Shown piece after piece: positions 25,744 to 34,529 of a stretch of DNA of 64,000 bases. Under the pieces are notes generated by a model. The model made no database searches, had not been told where the DNA came from, and saw only the letters and a list, made by a program, of their open reading frames with translations. Source of the DNA: Clostridium ganghwense (lineage in GTDB: Bacteria; Bacillota; Clostridia; Clostridiales; Clostridiaceae). A program made the translations under genes and the position numbers. How positions within the stretch are numbered: the stretch's first letter is position 1; each line of letters starts with the position of its first letter. The stretch spans positions 186,001 through 250,000 of the forward strand of contig NZ_JAPQES010000001.1 of the NCBI RefSeq assembly GCF_026735165.1, in the 5' to 3' direction.

Positions 25744-26529
25744 TTATATCACCTCCATAATAGCTCTTTTTACTAAGGCTTTACATAACTCAGTTCTATA
25801 TTCTAATGATCCTCTAATATCATTTCCAAATTTCAATTCTTCAGCAGCAATCTTTCCTGCCTTTACAGCTGTCTCTTCATTTAACTCTGAAGATTTCAAA
25901 AATTCCATAGCTTTTTCTGCTAATTGAGCAACCCCTGGTCTTGCTCCTACAGATATTTTTAAATCTCCACCTACATTAGATACTGCAGCATTTAAGATAG
26001 CAAAATCTGTACTTGTATTTCTTACACTTTGGAAAGAAGCTTTTCTATTATCCTTCATTATTACAATTTTAACTACTACATCATTTATTTTTCCTTTAAT
26101 TCCTAAGAAATCTTTTAAAGAAGTCTTTCCACCATTATGTAATTCTACATATGTATCAAGTGCTAACAAGGGAGTTATAACATCTGAAAAAGCATATCTT
26201 CCAGCAACACTTCCACCTACTGTAGCTATATTCCTAATTTGCACTCCCATAATAGCTCCTATAGCTTTTGAAACTGCACCACTAAAATTTTTCTGCAAAA
26301 CTTCACTTTGCTCTATTTGTCTTAAAGTAACCATTGCTCCTATTTCTATTCTATCTTCTTTATCTTCTATTAAATCTAATCCTAAATTACTTAAATCTAA
26401 CATTGTATCTACTTCTTTAGCACCCAATCTAAGATATGCTCCCCCACCTATTACAGTAGCATTTTTATCTTTCAATGCATTGTATGCCTCTTCTAGAGTC
26501 GTAGGTTTTAAATATTCTCTTATTTTCAC
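25744..26529 (-). CDS. Molybdenum hydroxylase FAD subunit (module 1)
   Basis: This ~261-residue FAD-binding subunit opens with the family-typical MKIREYLKPTTLEEAYN when the GTG at 26529 is taken as start; an AGAGGGGA ribosome site lies about nine bases upstream. A GTG at 26538 is less likely because the ribosome site abuts it. FAD loops are VIGGGAYLRLG and ATVGGSVAGRYAFSDVITP, the second lacking the NICNSSP form seen in module 2. It is the first gene of module 1 and follows the PreA-like gene by 25 bases. Confidence 0.9.
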   Translation of the reverse strand: MKIREYLKPTTLEEAYNALKDKNATVIGGGAYLRLGAKEVDTMLDLSNLGLDLIEDKEDRIEIGAMVTLRQIEQSEVLQKNFSGAVSKAIGAIMGVQIRNIATVGGSVAGRYAFSDVITPLLALDTYVELHNGGKTSLKDFLGIKGKINDVVVKIVIMKDNRKASFQSVRNTSTDFAILNAAVSNVGGDLKISVGARPGVAQLAEKAMEFLKSSELNEETAVKAGKIAAEELKFGNDIRGSLEYRTELCKALVKRAIMEVI

Positions 26530-26554
26530 ACAAATCACTCCCCTCTAATATTGT

Positions 26555-27637
26555 TTATAAAACACCACTTATAGCTTTTGTAGGACATTTTGATTCGCAT
26601 AATCCACAACCAAAGCATTTTTCAGTATTTACATTGATTTTTTCTTCCATTTTTATAGCAAAGTATGGACAAACTTTTGCACAAAGACCACATTTTACAC
26701 ATTTGTCTTCATTTACTACAGGATGATCTGGCTCAAATTTAACATTTCCTTTTTCAAGCTTAGTATTTCTAACTTCTTCTACACTTGAGAAATTATATTT
26801 TTCAAGTGCTTTAGGTAGATCATTTACTATTTTTTCATATAAATCTTTTCCTTGAAGCATTGCTGCTGAAAGCATTTGTACAGCATCTGCACCCGCTAAT
26901 AAAAATTCAACTACATCATCTGCAGAAGCTACACCACCAACACCTATCACTGTAAAATCAGGCATTGCACTTTTTATTTTATTTACTATTGCTAATGCAA
27001 CTGGCTTAATAGCAGGACCTGATGTCCAAACTTCACCTTTATCATTTCCAACTAATACTTTACGGTTAGCAATATCAATTTTCATACTAGGTCCAAGAGA
27101 GTTAACTGCAGCTACACCACTTGCACCATTTTCTCTTACTACTTTTGCAAAAGCAACATGATCAGGCATATGTGGACTTACTTTCATAAATACAGGTTTT
27201 TCAGTATTCTTTCTTATAGTTTTAACTGTTTCACCTATTAAGCTTAAATCTTTTCCAACATAGTGAGTAGATACTTCAAAAGCATCTGCATATGGATCTA
27301 ATACTGGAATTAATTTTTCCATATCCTCTTTTGTGTAACCAACACTGATTATAAGAGGAATGTCTAAGTCTTTCTTTAAACTAGGTAAAATTTCTTCTAG
27401 CCATTGTTCTAAAGGATATTCTGACCAAAGTTCCGCATTCATAATGCTATCCTTATTAGCTATAATACAAGGTCTTGGTACTTCTGCTCCTGCAATCGAA
27501 ATAGTTTTAGTAACCATACCTCCTAATCCAAAACCAGCAAGTGTCATCATTTTTTCATAATCTCCTACTAAAGGACCTGACGCAGGTAGTAGTGGATTTT
27601 TTAATTCAATCCCTGCAATTTTAGTACTTAAATTCAT
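26555..27637 (-). CDS. PreA-like dihydropyrimidine/dihydroorotate dehydrogenase with C-terminal ferredoxin domain
   Basis: This 360-residue protein is an FMN-binding DHOD-type barrel (residues ~1-290) with the phosphate loop at IGVGGVASADDVVEFLLAGA, fused to two 4Fe-4S motifs at the C-terminus (CVKCGLCAKVCP and CFGCGLCESKCP). The layout matches PreA, the catalytic half of bacterial dihydropyrimidine dehydrogenase. No PreT-like FAD/NADPH partner is encoded in this window, so electrons may come from ferredoxin or another reductase. In the pathway it is a good candidate for reducing a ring double bond of a purine-derived intermediate before the hydantoinase step. Substrate remains unproven. Confidence 0.88.
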   Translation of the reverse strand: MNLSTKIAGIELKNPLLPASGPLVGDYEKMMTLAGFGLGGMVTKTISIAGAEVPRPCIIANKDSIMNAELWSEYPLEQWLEEILPSLKKDLDIPLIISVGYTKEDMEKLIPVLDPYADAFEVSTHYVGKDLSLIGETVKTIRKNTEKPVFMKVSPHMPDHVAFAKVVRENGASGVAAVNSLGPSMKIDIANRKVLVGNDKGEVWTSGPAIKPVALAIVNKIKSAMPDFTVIGVGGVASADDVVEFLLAGADAVQMLSAAMLQGKDLYEKIVNDLPKALEKYNFSSVEEVRNTKLEKGNVKFEPDHPVVNEDKCVKCGLCAKVCPYFAIKMEEKINVNTEKCFGCGLCESKCPTKAISGVL

Positions 27638-27663
27638 TCTCTACACCCCTAACATAATTTTAT

Positions 27664-28953
27664 TTAATCCTCATTAATCCTTTTCCAAACTTTTTCTGCT
27701 TCCTTGCTTGCCTGTGAATACATTGAGTCTACATCTACAGTCAATTTATAATCCTTCATCATGCATTTTCCTGAACACCAAGTATCTCTTGGCTTAAAGT
27801 TATCAAAGACTCCGAAAAATACATGTCCAAATGCATTGTCACTATTCATCGGTGTTGGTGGATTATATGGAATCGTTATCATATCTGCTTTATAACCTTT
27901 TTCTATTCTGCCTATATTAACACCTAAAATATTGCTAATATATTCATATCCATTATTTATCATATGAATTAAATCATCCAAATTAAATTTTGTTGGACCA
28001 TTTAATCTATTTTTCATTGCAAAAACTATATTTAAGAAATCTCTAGTTATATTAACTCCAAGTCCATCATTTCCTACCATACAAGGAATCTTGAATTTTC
28101 TGAACATTTCGTAGTCAGCTAGTCCAACTGCATTATTCATATTAGAAGTTGGATTCATAGCAATTCTACATCCATTTTGTGCAATAAGCTCTGCTTCTTC
28201 TTCATTTATGTGGACACAATGAGCTATAATTGAGTTGTTATTTAATAATCCAAAATCATTTAATCTTCTTACAATACTCTTATCATATTTTTCATGACAA
28301 TCTTTTACGTCATCTTTGCTTTCTGCTACATGAATATGAATAGGAGTATCTCCTATAACTGAAGATATATTTTTTAAAGTAGCATCACTTAAACTCATTG
28401 ATGCATGCATTCCGAATAACCCTGCATATTTTTCGCTTTTATTTTTAGCAAACTCAAGATTTTCATCTATGCATTCTTCTATATTAAATCTATCACTAGT
28501 TTCGAAACAGAATATTCCTCTCATTCCTAAATCATCACAAATACTCTTTTTTAGTTCCTCTAAAGACCCCTTAATATCTATTCCGCTTGCATGATGATCT
28601 ATTATAGACGTAACTCCAGTCTTTATACATTCACACCCATATACTAATCCACTATAATAAACTGATTTTTTATCAAGTTGTCCATCTAATTTCCACCAAA
28701 GTTGATCTAATATATCTTGAAAATCTTTAGGATCAAAAGACACATTCATTCCTCTTGAAAAAGTAGAATAAATATGTGTATGACAATTTATTAGTCCAGG
28801 CATTACAATTGTTTCACTACAGTCATATATTTCATCAGCTCCTGGAAATTCACTCATATTTCCAACTTCTTTGATTTCAGAATCAAATAATACATAACAA
28901 TTTTCCTTAAAACTCTGAAAATCAAATATACATGCATTAGTCAATGCTTTCAT
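27664..28953 (-). CDS. ssnA: SsnA-type amidohydrolase
   Basis: This 429-residue COG0402 amidohydrolase corresponds to E. coli SsnA in both sequence character and gene neighbourhood. Metal ligands are visible in MPGLINCHTHIYSTFSRGM, in HIHVAES and in the NDGLGVN stretch carrying the catalytic aspartate. The family includes guanine and chlorohydrolase-like deaminases; SsnA itself is genetically tied to urate and purine degradation but its exact substrate is not settled. The start at 28953 has a GGAGAGGTG ribosome site; an upstream frame is rejected. It leads the ten-gene xdh operon, directly behind a sigma-54 promoter, with a leader of about 30 bases. Confidence 0.9.
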   Translation of the reverse strand: MKALTNACIFDFQSFKENCYVLFDSEIKEVGNMSEFPGADEIYDCSETIVMPGLINCHTHIYSTFSRGMNVSFDPKDFQDILDQLWWKLDGQLDKKSVYYSGLVYGCECIKTGVTSIIDHHASGIDIKGSLEELKKSICDDLGMRGIFCFETSDRFNIEECIDENLEFAKNKSEKYAGLFGMHASMSLSDATLKNISSVIGDTPIHIHVAESKDDVKDCHEKYDKSIVRRLNDFGLLNNNSIIAHCVHINEEEAELIAQNGCRIAMNPTSNMNNAVGLADYEMFRKFKIPCMVGNDGLGVNITRDFLNIVFAMKNRLNGPTKFNLDDLIHMINNGYEYISNILGVNIGRIEKGYKADMITIPYNPPTPMNSDNAFGHVFFGVFDNFKPRDTWCSGKCMMKDYKLTVDVDSMYSQASKEAEKVWKRINED

Positions 28954-28990
28954 TTTTTCACCTCTCCTTCTTTCCACTGTATAAATTTAT

Positions 28991-29010
28991 TTAGCATTAT
29001 TTATGCCAAT
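28991..29010 (-). promoter_or_regulatory. Sigma-54 promoter of the ssnA-xdh operon
   Basis: The minus strand reads TTGGCATAAATAATGCT with GG (29007-29006) and GC (28995-28994) ten bases apart, the same core as the ygeX promoter. Confidence 0.88.
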
Positions 29011-29062
29011 TTCTTCATTCCTTTATTTTAGACATTTTTTAACATGCTAGGTTTAATTCCTC

Positions 29063-29165
29063 TTATCAATCTGATAAAAATTATCAGATTGATAACTATG
29101 TTTTTATTTCCTTTTATAAACAGTTTTTATAAGATTGTCCATACTATTTTTTATCATTTTGATAA
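29063..29165. promoter_or_regulatory. Three-site enhancer module for the ssnA operon
   Basis: Three perfect TTATCANNNTGATAA palindromes lie at 29063-29077, 29081-29095 and 29151-29165, with centres 18 and 70 bp apart. The pair forms a perfect inverted repeat of itself and could also fold as a hairpin after the activator gene. The distal site covers the last codons and TGA stop of the activator gene (stop at 29156-29154). Confidence 0.8.
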
Positions 29166-30911
29166 ATTATATTCCTCTATTTTCCTATAAAGTGTTGCTA
29201 TTCCAATTCCTAGTTTTTTTGCTGCAGCTTTTTTTCCTTGAGTGGAAGCTCCATAAATTTCTAAAGCTTTACCAATTGCATTTTTCTCCATTTCCTTCAA
29301 TGTACATATTTCTTTATCTCTTTCTCTAATTTTTCTTTCATTATGTATAATGCTATTAGGTACAGTATCCAATGTTAATCTTCCATCTGTCCCTAACATG
29401 TTTATCATAAATTCTATTGTATTCTCTAACTCACGTATATTCCCTGGCCAAGAGTAATTATAAAAAATATCCCAAACCTCATTATCTATGAGTATAGATG
29501 AGAACTGTTTATCCAATAATTTAGTATATTTATCTACGAAATTTCCAACTAAAACTTTTGTATCCAGTATTCTTTCTCTCAAAGGAGGAATAGTAAAAGG
29601 AATAACATTAAGTCTATAATATAAATCTTCCCTAAATTTATTTTCTTCTATAAGTTTTATTAGATTTTTATTTGTAGCTGCAATTACTCTAACATCTATG
29701 TCAATAAGCTTATTAGAACCGATTTTTATTATTCTTCTATCTTGAAGAACTCTTAAAATCTTAGTTTGCAAATATAATGGCATGTCCCCTATTTCATCTA
29801 AAAAAATCGTACCCTTGTTTGCTAGTTCAAATTTACCCATTTTACCTGAAGATGAGGCCCCTGTAAAAGCTCCTTTTACATATCCAAATAATTCACTTTC
29901 TAGTAATGCATCTGGTATAGCAGCACAGTTAATTGCTATAAAAGGCTCTTTTTTTCTATTTCCTTCATTATGTATTGCTCTTGCAAACATTTCTTTACCA
30001 GTACCACTTTCTCCCGTTATTAATACAGTAGAACTTGATAATGCTATTTTTTTCAAATTCTTTTTTAGCATAAGCATTCTATCACATTCACCTAATATAT
30101 CATCACAACATATATTTTTACTTGTATTACTAACCCCAGTAACTATATCCTTTAACCTTTTATCATCTTGAAAAATAATCATTCTATCAAATTGATTCTC
30201 ATTTAAGCTCATAGGATAAAGATTCCCAACTATATGGAAATTCTGATTATCTATTGTTAATTTGTATTCATGCATTCCTACAACACTTTCTGCAATCTCT
30301 TCAACATCTATTTCATATATAAAATGATTATCTACAAAATTTAATATCTCTATAGCTCTTTTGTTTATGTGTGTAATTCTATTGGATTTATTTAAAATAA
30401 TAACTCCTCTATCCATTTTATCTATTACTAAGTTAAGAGATTCTAATAAAGTTTTTTTTCGGGATTTTTCTTTCTTTTCATATGCTGTTACGCTTATAAA
30501 TTCTGATATCTGCTGCAAAAATTCCATGTATGTATCAAAATCTTTCATAAGATGTTCTTTTTGCTCATCACTAAAACAAACCAGTCCTATAACACCTATA
30601 ATTTCATTACCAAGTTTTATAGGTGTACACATTTCAAATTTTTCTTTACATTTATGAAGTTTTGGACAAGGCTTACATAGCTTATTTTCACCAGGATTAT
30701 GTATAATTTGAGGAGTTCCTATTTTTAATACAGTCTTATAGACATATCCTTCTCCCGACATATTCCTATTAATTCCATTTTTATATATTCCAGTTCCTGC
30801 AACTCTTACTAAATTTACATCTGCTATTTCCACCTCAACTTTTAAAACCTTAGATATTATGTTTGCATATTTCATTACCACCTGTTGAATATCCCCTAAA
30901 ATTGACTTCAT
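29154..30911 (-). CDS. Sigma-54-dependent activator of the purine regulon (GAF/PAS-AAA+-Fis)
   Basis: This 585-residue enhancer-binding protein has an N-terminal sensory part (1-150) with four cysteines at 79, 82, 88 and 95 (CKPCPKLHKCKEKFEMC), followed by a PAS-like stretch around 165-230. The AAA+ domain holds the Walker A GESGTGKE, the sigma-54 contact loop GAFTGA, and GTIFLDEIGDMP. A Fis-type helix-turn-helix (KKAAAKKLGIGIATLYRKI) ends the protein. Known relatives hydrolyse ATP to open RpoN promoters. The five sigma-54 promoters with shared palindromes in this region make it their likely activator. The ligand or redox signal is unknown. A GGAGATG ribosome site precedes the ATG, and it has its own sigma-A-like promoter. 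RpoN itself must be encoded elsewhere. Confidence 0.92.
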   Translation of the reverse strand: MKSILGDIQQVVMKYANIISKVLKVEVEIADVNLVRVAGTGIYKNGINRNMSGEGYVYKTVLKIGTPQIIHNPGENKLCKPCPKLHKCKEKFEMCTPIKLGNEIIGVIGLVCFSDEQKEHLMKDFDTYMEFLQQISEFISVTAYEKKEKSRKKTLLESLNLVIDKMDRGVIILNKSNRITHINKRAIEILNFVDNHFIYEIDVEEIAESVVGMHEYKLTIDNQNFHIVGNLYPMSLNENQFDRMIIFQDDKRLKDIVTGVSNTSKNICCDDILGECDRMLMLKKNLKKIALSSSTVLITGESGTGKEMFARAIHNEGNRKKEPFIAINCAAIPDALLESELFGYVKGAFTGASSSGKMGKFELANKGTIFLDEIGDMPLYLQTKILRVLQDRRIIKIGSNKLIDIDVRVIAATNKNLIKLIEENKFREDLYYRLNVIPFTIPPLRERILDTKVLVGNFVDKYTKLLDKQFSSILIDNEVWDIFYNYSWPGNIRELENTIEFMINMLGTDGRLTLDTVPNSIIHNERKIRERDKEICTLKEMEKNAIGKALEIYGASTQGKKAAAKKLGIGIATLYRKIEEYNLSK

Positions 30912-31046
30912 TTTTTCATCTCCTTACGTTTATTTTTACTTTTTACTTCTGCAAAGCCTTAATAGAAATTAATATTAATAGCGAATATTGAAAAAATCAC
31001 ACGGAAAATATCAGTAAAATTCTTACATAATTAATACTATGTGTAT

Positions 31047-31075
31047 ATTATACACTAAACTTGTTATGCAGTAAA
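31047..31075 (-). promoter_or_regulatory. Sigma-A type promoter of the activator gene
   Basis: TTTACT (31075-31070) and TATAAT (31052-31047) are separated by 17 bases on the minus strand. The -10 region lies within the palindrome GTGTATATTATACAC (31041-31055), which could also be an operator. No sigma-54 element or enhancer palindrome precedes this gene. Confidence 0.5.
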
Positions 31076-31080
31076 AATAA

Positions 31081-31114
31081 AACTCAAAATGTAGTTTTAA
31101 CCACATTTTGAGTT
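31081..31114 (-). terminator. Terminator of the purine permease-ade operon
   Basis: A 12-base stem (AACTCAAAATGT with ACATTTTGAGTT) is followed on the minus strand by TTATTTTTAC. It lies about 17 bases after the adenine deaminase stop codon. Confidence 0.75.
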
Positions 31115-31130
31115 TTATCAAACGATTTTA

Positions 31131-32828
31131 TTAACAAAATAACTCTATAACTTTATTTTCATTAAAATCAAATAATCCTCTAGCTGTAATTCTTATTTCT
31201 GGTATAACAGGAAGAGCCATAAAACCTAAAGTTAAAAATATATCCTTATCTTTTTCCATACCATACTGTTTACATATGACATTTAATCTCTTCATTTTAT
31301 CTATTACATACTGCGTTTCTTTGAAAGTCATAAGACCTCCTATTGGTAAGCTCAATTGTTCTATGAGTTTACCACCTGAAACTATAGCTACTCCACCACC
31401 CATAGTTATTATACTATTAACTGCTACCTCCATATCCTTATCATTACTACCTACTACTATAATATTGTGAGAATCATGAGCTATAGTTTGAGCTATGGCA
31501 CAATCCTTTATTCCTAAGCCCTCAATAAAACCAACAGAGTATTTTCCCGTTCTTTTATGTCTTTCAAAAACAGCGATCTTAAGTACATCTGATGAAGCTA
31601 CTTTTTCTACATAATCATTTTTTATAGATGCTTTCCTTATTTCTTTTTTTGTTTCAATAGAATCTGGAATAACTTTTATTACATTTACTTTATTAAACTT
31701 AGCTTTTATTTTAAAAACATCTTCTTTAATGCATTCTATATTCATTGATGGTGTAATAGTTACATTACAATAATTATTAACTTCTTTTATATATAATTTT
31801 CCACTCTTTATTACATGTTTTGATTTAATATTTTTTAAATTTTCTAAAATAACTAAATCTGCTTTATATCCCGGAGCAATTGCACCTTTTCTTTTTAGTC
31901 CATAACATTGAGCTGCATTTAAGGTTGCTATAGTAATTGCTTTTATCGGATCTAGCCCTTGTTCAACTGCAATTCGTATACAATCATCTATAGAACCTTT
32001 CTCTTCTAACTCAACTATATCTTTATCATCAGTACAGAATAAAAATCTATGGAAGTTATCATTGTTTACCGCTGGAAGCAAATCTTTTAGATTTCTAGCT
32101 GCTGATCCTTGTCTTAGCATTACATACATACCTTTTTTAATCTTTTCAAGTGCTTGATCAGGAGTTGTACATTCATGATCTGTACTTATACCGCAATTCA
32201 TATATGCATTTAACCATGAATTGCTGATTTGAGGACAATGTCCATCTATAATCTTGTCTTTAAATAAACATATTTTACTTAACATATCCTTATCTCTACG
32301 TACAACGGCTTGCACGTCCATTACTTCTCCAAGACCTAAAACTCTATCATTATTGATAAAGTGAGCTAATTCTTCTGAATTTAATATTGCTCCATTATCT
32401 TCAAATTCTACTGCTGGTACACAAGATGGAAGCATATAAAATATATCAATTACACTTTTCTTACCATTGTCAGTCATAAATTTTATACCAGCTTCGCCCA
32501 TAACATTAGCTATTTCATGAGGATCAGCTACACAAGTAGTTACTCCTTTTTTTATCAAAATATGAGAAAATATTTCTGGAGTGACTTTTGAAGATTCTAT
32601 ATGAACATGAGAGTCTATAAAACCAGGTGATACAAAATGTCCTGTACAATCTATTTCTTTTTTACCGCTATATTGGCCTATCCCAACAATTGTATCTCCG
32701 TTAATAGCTATATCATCTTTTTCTATACTTTGACTAAATACGTTTACAATAAAAGCATTCTTCAATACAACATCTGCTTTTTTATTACCTAGTGCAGTAT
32801 CAATATTATTTTTTAATTTCTCCATCAT
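31131..32828 (-). CDS. ade: Adenine deaminase
   Basis: This 565-residue amidohydrolase converts adenine to hypoxanthine and ammonia. It matches the bacterial Ade family in length and layout: HxH in FIDSHVHIESSKV, ADPHEIANVMG, GLGEVMD, a DGHCPQI segment, and the C-terminal adenine-deaminase-specific domain with IITMGGGVAIVSGG and LPIGGLM. The start at 32828 follows an AGGAAAT ribosome site; an upstream extension is not supported. It lies 55 bases after the purine permease gene and shares its sigma-54 promoter, so adenine uptake and deamination are coupled. Hypoxanthine would then enter the molybdenum hydroxylases. Confidence 0.95.
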   Translation of the reverse strand: MMEKLKNNIDTALGNKKADVVLKNAFIVNVFSQSIEKDDIAINGDTIVGIGQYSGKKEIDCTGHFVSPGFIDSHVHIESSKVTPEIFSHILIKKGVTTCVADPHEIANVMGEAGIKFMTDNGKKSVIDIFYMLPSCVPAVEFEDNGAILNSEELAHFINNDRVLGLGEVMDVQAVVRRDKDMLSKICLFKDKIIDGHCPQISNSWLNAYMNCGISTDHECTTPDQALEKIKKGMYVMLRQGSAARNLKDLLPAVNNDNFHRFLFCTDDKDIVELEEKGSIDDCIRIAVEQGLDPIKAITIATLNAAQCYGLKRKGAIAPGYKADLVILENLKNIKSKHVIKSGKLYIKEVNNYCNVTITPSMNIECIKEDVFKIKAKFNKVNVIKVIPDSIETKKEIRKASIKNDYVEKVASSDVLKIAVFERHKRTGKYSVGFIEGLGIKDCAIAQTIAHDSHNIIVVGSNDKDMEVAVNSIITMGGGVAIVSGGKLIEQLSLPIGGLMTFKETQYVIDKMKRLNVICKQYGMEKDKDIFLTLGFMALPVIPEIRITARGLFDFNENKVIELFC

Positions 32829-32883
32829 ATTTCCTATATCCTCTCTTTTACTTTTATTAATATTATACAAACTTTTTTTATTC

Positions 32884-34260
32884 TTATAGAGTAGCAAGTC
32901 TTATTACAAAAATTACTGCTAATATCAATATGGTTATAGAAACTTTCTCTTTCTTTCCTCCAAGGAAATTAAATAATGTGTAAGCAATAACACCAAACAT
33001 TAATCCAGTAGCTATGCTATAAGTTAGAGGCATCAATATTATTGTTAAGAAAGCTGGTATAGCCTCAGTATAATCATAAAAGTCAATTTGAGTTATATTT
33101 TGCATCATAAATAATCCAACTATGATAAGTGCTGGTGCAGTTGCACAGCTAGGAATCGCCATAAATACAGGTGCGAAAAATGCTGATATTAAAAATAAAA
33201 CACCTGCCGCTACAGCTGTAAGTCCTGTTCTTCCTCCTTCTGCAACACCTGCTGAACTTTCAACATAAGTTGTAACAGTTGACACACCCATAAAAGATCC
33301 CATAGTAGTTCCAATAGCATCAACTAATAATGCTTGTTTTGCTCTTAACACATTTCCCTTCTCATCTACCATGTTAGCTTTTGATGCAACTCCAACTAAA
33401 GTTCCTACAGTATCAAAGAAATCAACAAATAAAAATGTTAGTAATACTGATGCAAGTGTAATAATACCTTCTTTACTTCCAAATATAGAAAAATCTAATT
33501 TCCCAGCTATAGGTGCCATACTATGTATTCCAAAAAGTCCTGTTGGTAAATAAATTTGATATAATTTTGCAGCTTGTTCAGGTCCAATTGCAAGAGCATA
33601 ACCCCAAGCTATAACTGTACAAGCTAAAATTCCCCAAAGCATTGCACCTTTTACTTTTTTGTGCACTAATATACCAATAATTGCAATTCCTATAACAGCA
33701 ATAACCGCTCTAGGGTCACTAAATTTTCCTAAAACAACTAGTGTTGCATCATCATTTACAACAATTTTAGCATTTTGGAATCCTATAAAAGCTATAAACA
33801 ATCCAATCCCTGCACTTACAGCTATCTTTAAACACACTGGTATTGAATTTACAACTATTTCTCTTACGTTTGTTAATGAAAGAATAATAAATATAATACC
33901 TTCACAGAATACAGCTACTAATGCAACCTGCCATGGAACGTTCATTCCACCACATACTGAAAAAGCAAAAAACGCATTAAGTCCCATGCCTGATGCTAAA
34001 ACAAATGGTAAATTTGCATAAAATCCCATTAAAATTGTAGTAATACCTGCTGCTATACATGTTGATGTTAAAAGTGCTCCTTTATCCATACCTGTAGTTG
34101 ATAAGAAGTCTGGATTTACCGCAATGATATATGCCATTGTTAAAAACGTGGTAATACCTGCGATAATTTCAGTTTTAACTGTAGTATTGCTCTGTTTCAG
34201 TTTGAATGTCCTTTCTAGCCAACTGTCATTAACCTTGATAGTTTCAGTGTTTTTATTCAC
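32884..34260 (-). CDS. AzgA-type adenine/guanine/hypoxanthine permease (NCS2 family)
   Basis: This ~458-residue membrane protein has about 12 helices. The N-terminal KTEIIAGITTFLTMAYIIAVNP, ASGMGLNAFFAFSVC and the LFVDFFDTVGTLVGVA motif are diagnostic of the AzgA/PbuG/GhxP branch that imports adenine, guanine and hypoxanthine with protons. The GTG at 34260 is preferred because AAGGGG lies eight bases upstream. It precedes adenine deaminase in the same operon. The transcript predicted from the sigma-54 promoter carries a long leader of about 260 bases in which no purine-riboswitch consensus was recognised. Confidence 0.92.
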   Translation of the reverse strand: MNKNTETIKVNDSWLERTFKLKQSNTTVKTEIIAGITTFLTMAYIIAVNPDFLSTTGMDKGALLTSTCIAAGITTILMGFYANLPFVLASGMGLNAFFAFSVCGGMNVPWQVALVAVFCEGIIFIILSLTNVREIVVNSIPVCLKIAVSAGIGLFIAFIGFQNAKIVVNDDATLVVLGKFSDPRAVIAVIGIAIIGILVHKKVKGAMLWGILACTVIAWGYALAIGPEQAAKLYQIYLPTGLFGIHSMAPIAGKLDFSIFGSKEGIITLASVLLTFLFVDFFDTVGTLVGVASKANMVDEKGNVLRAKQALLVDAIGTTMGSFMGVSTVTTYVESSAGVAEGGRTGLTAVAAGVLFLISAFFAPVFMAIPSCATAPALIIVGLFMMQNITQIDFYDYTEAIPAFLTIILMPLTYSIATGLMFGVIAYTLFNFLGGKKEKVSITILILAVIFVIRLATL

Positions 34261-34529
34261 TAAAATCACCCCTTTTATATAATTTATATAATAGATTGTA
34301 TGATTTACAATCTATATCTTACTTAGTTTTAGGATGAATTTGAAAAAAACAGTGCTAACTTATTTAACTGGATAGTTTGTAATATGTTTGCAAAAAATTT
34401 ATGACAATTAAGCTAACAATTAAGATGAAAATCAAATCGAATTTTGCTTGTTTTAAATCAACTATTTAATGTAAAATATAATATCAGTTTGTTTTGTAAG
34501 AATATTTATTATATTGAGAATATTTATTA

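Noticed and set aside
34261-34529. Purine riboswitch before the AzgA-type permease
   Set aside because: The conserved loop sequences of the purine aptamer were looked for on the minus strand and not found.
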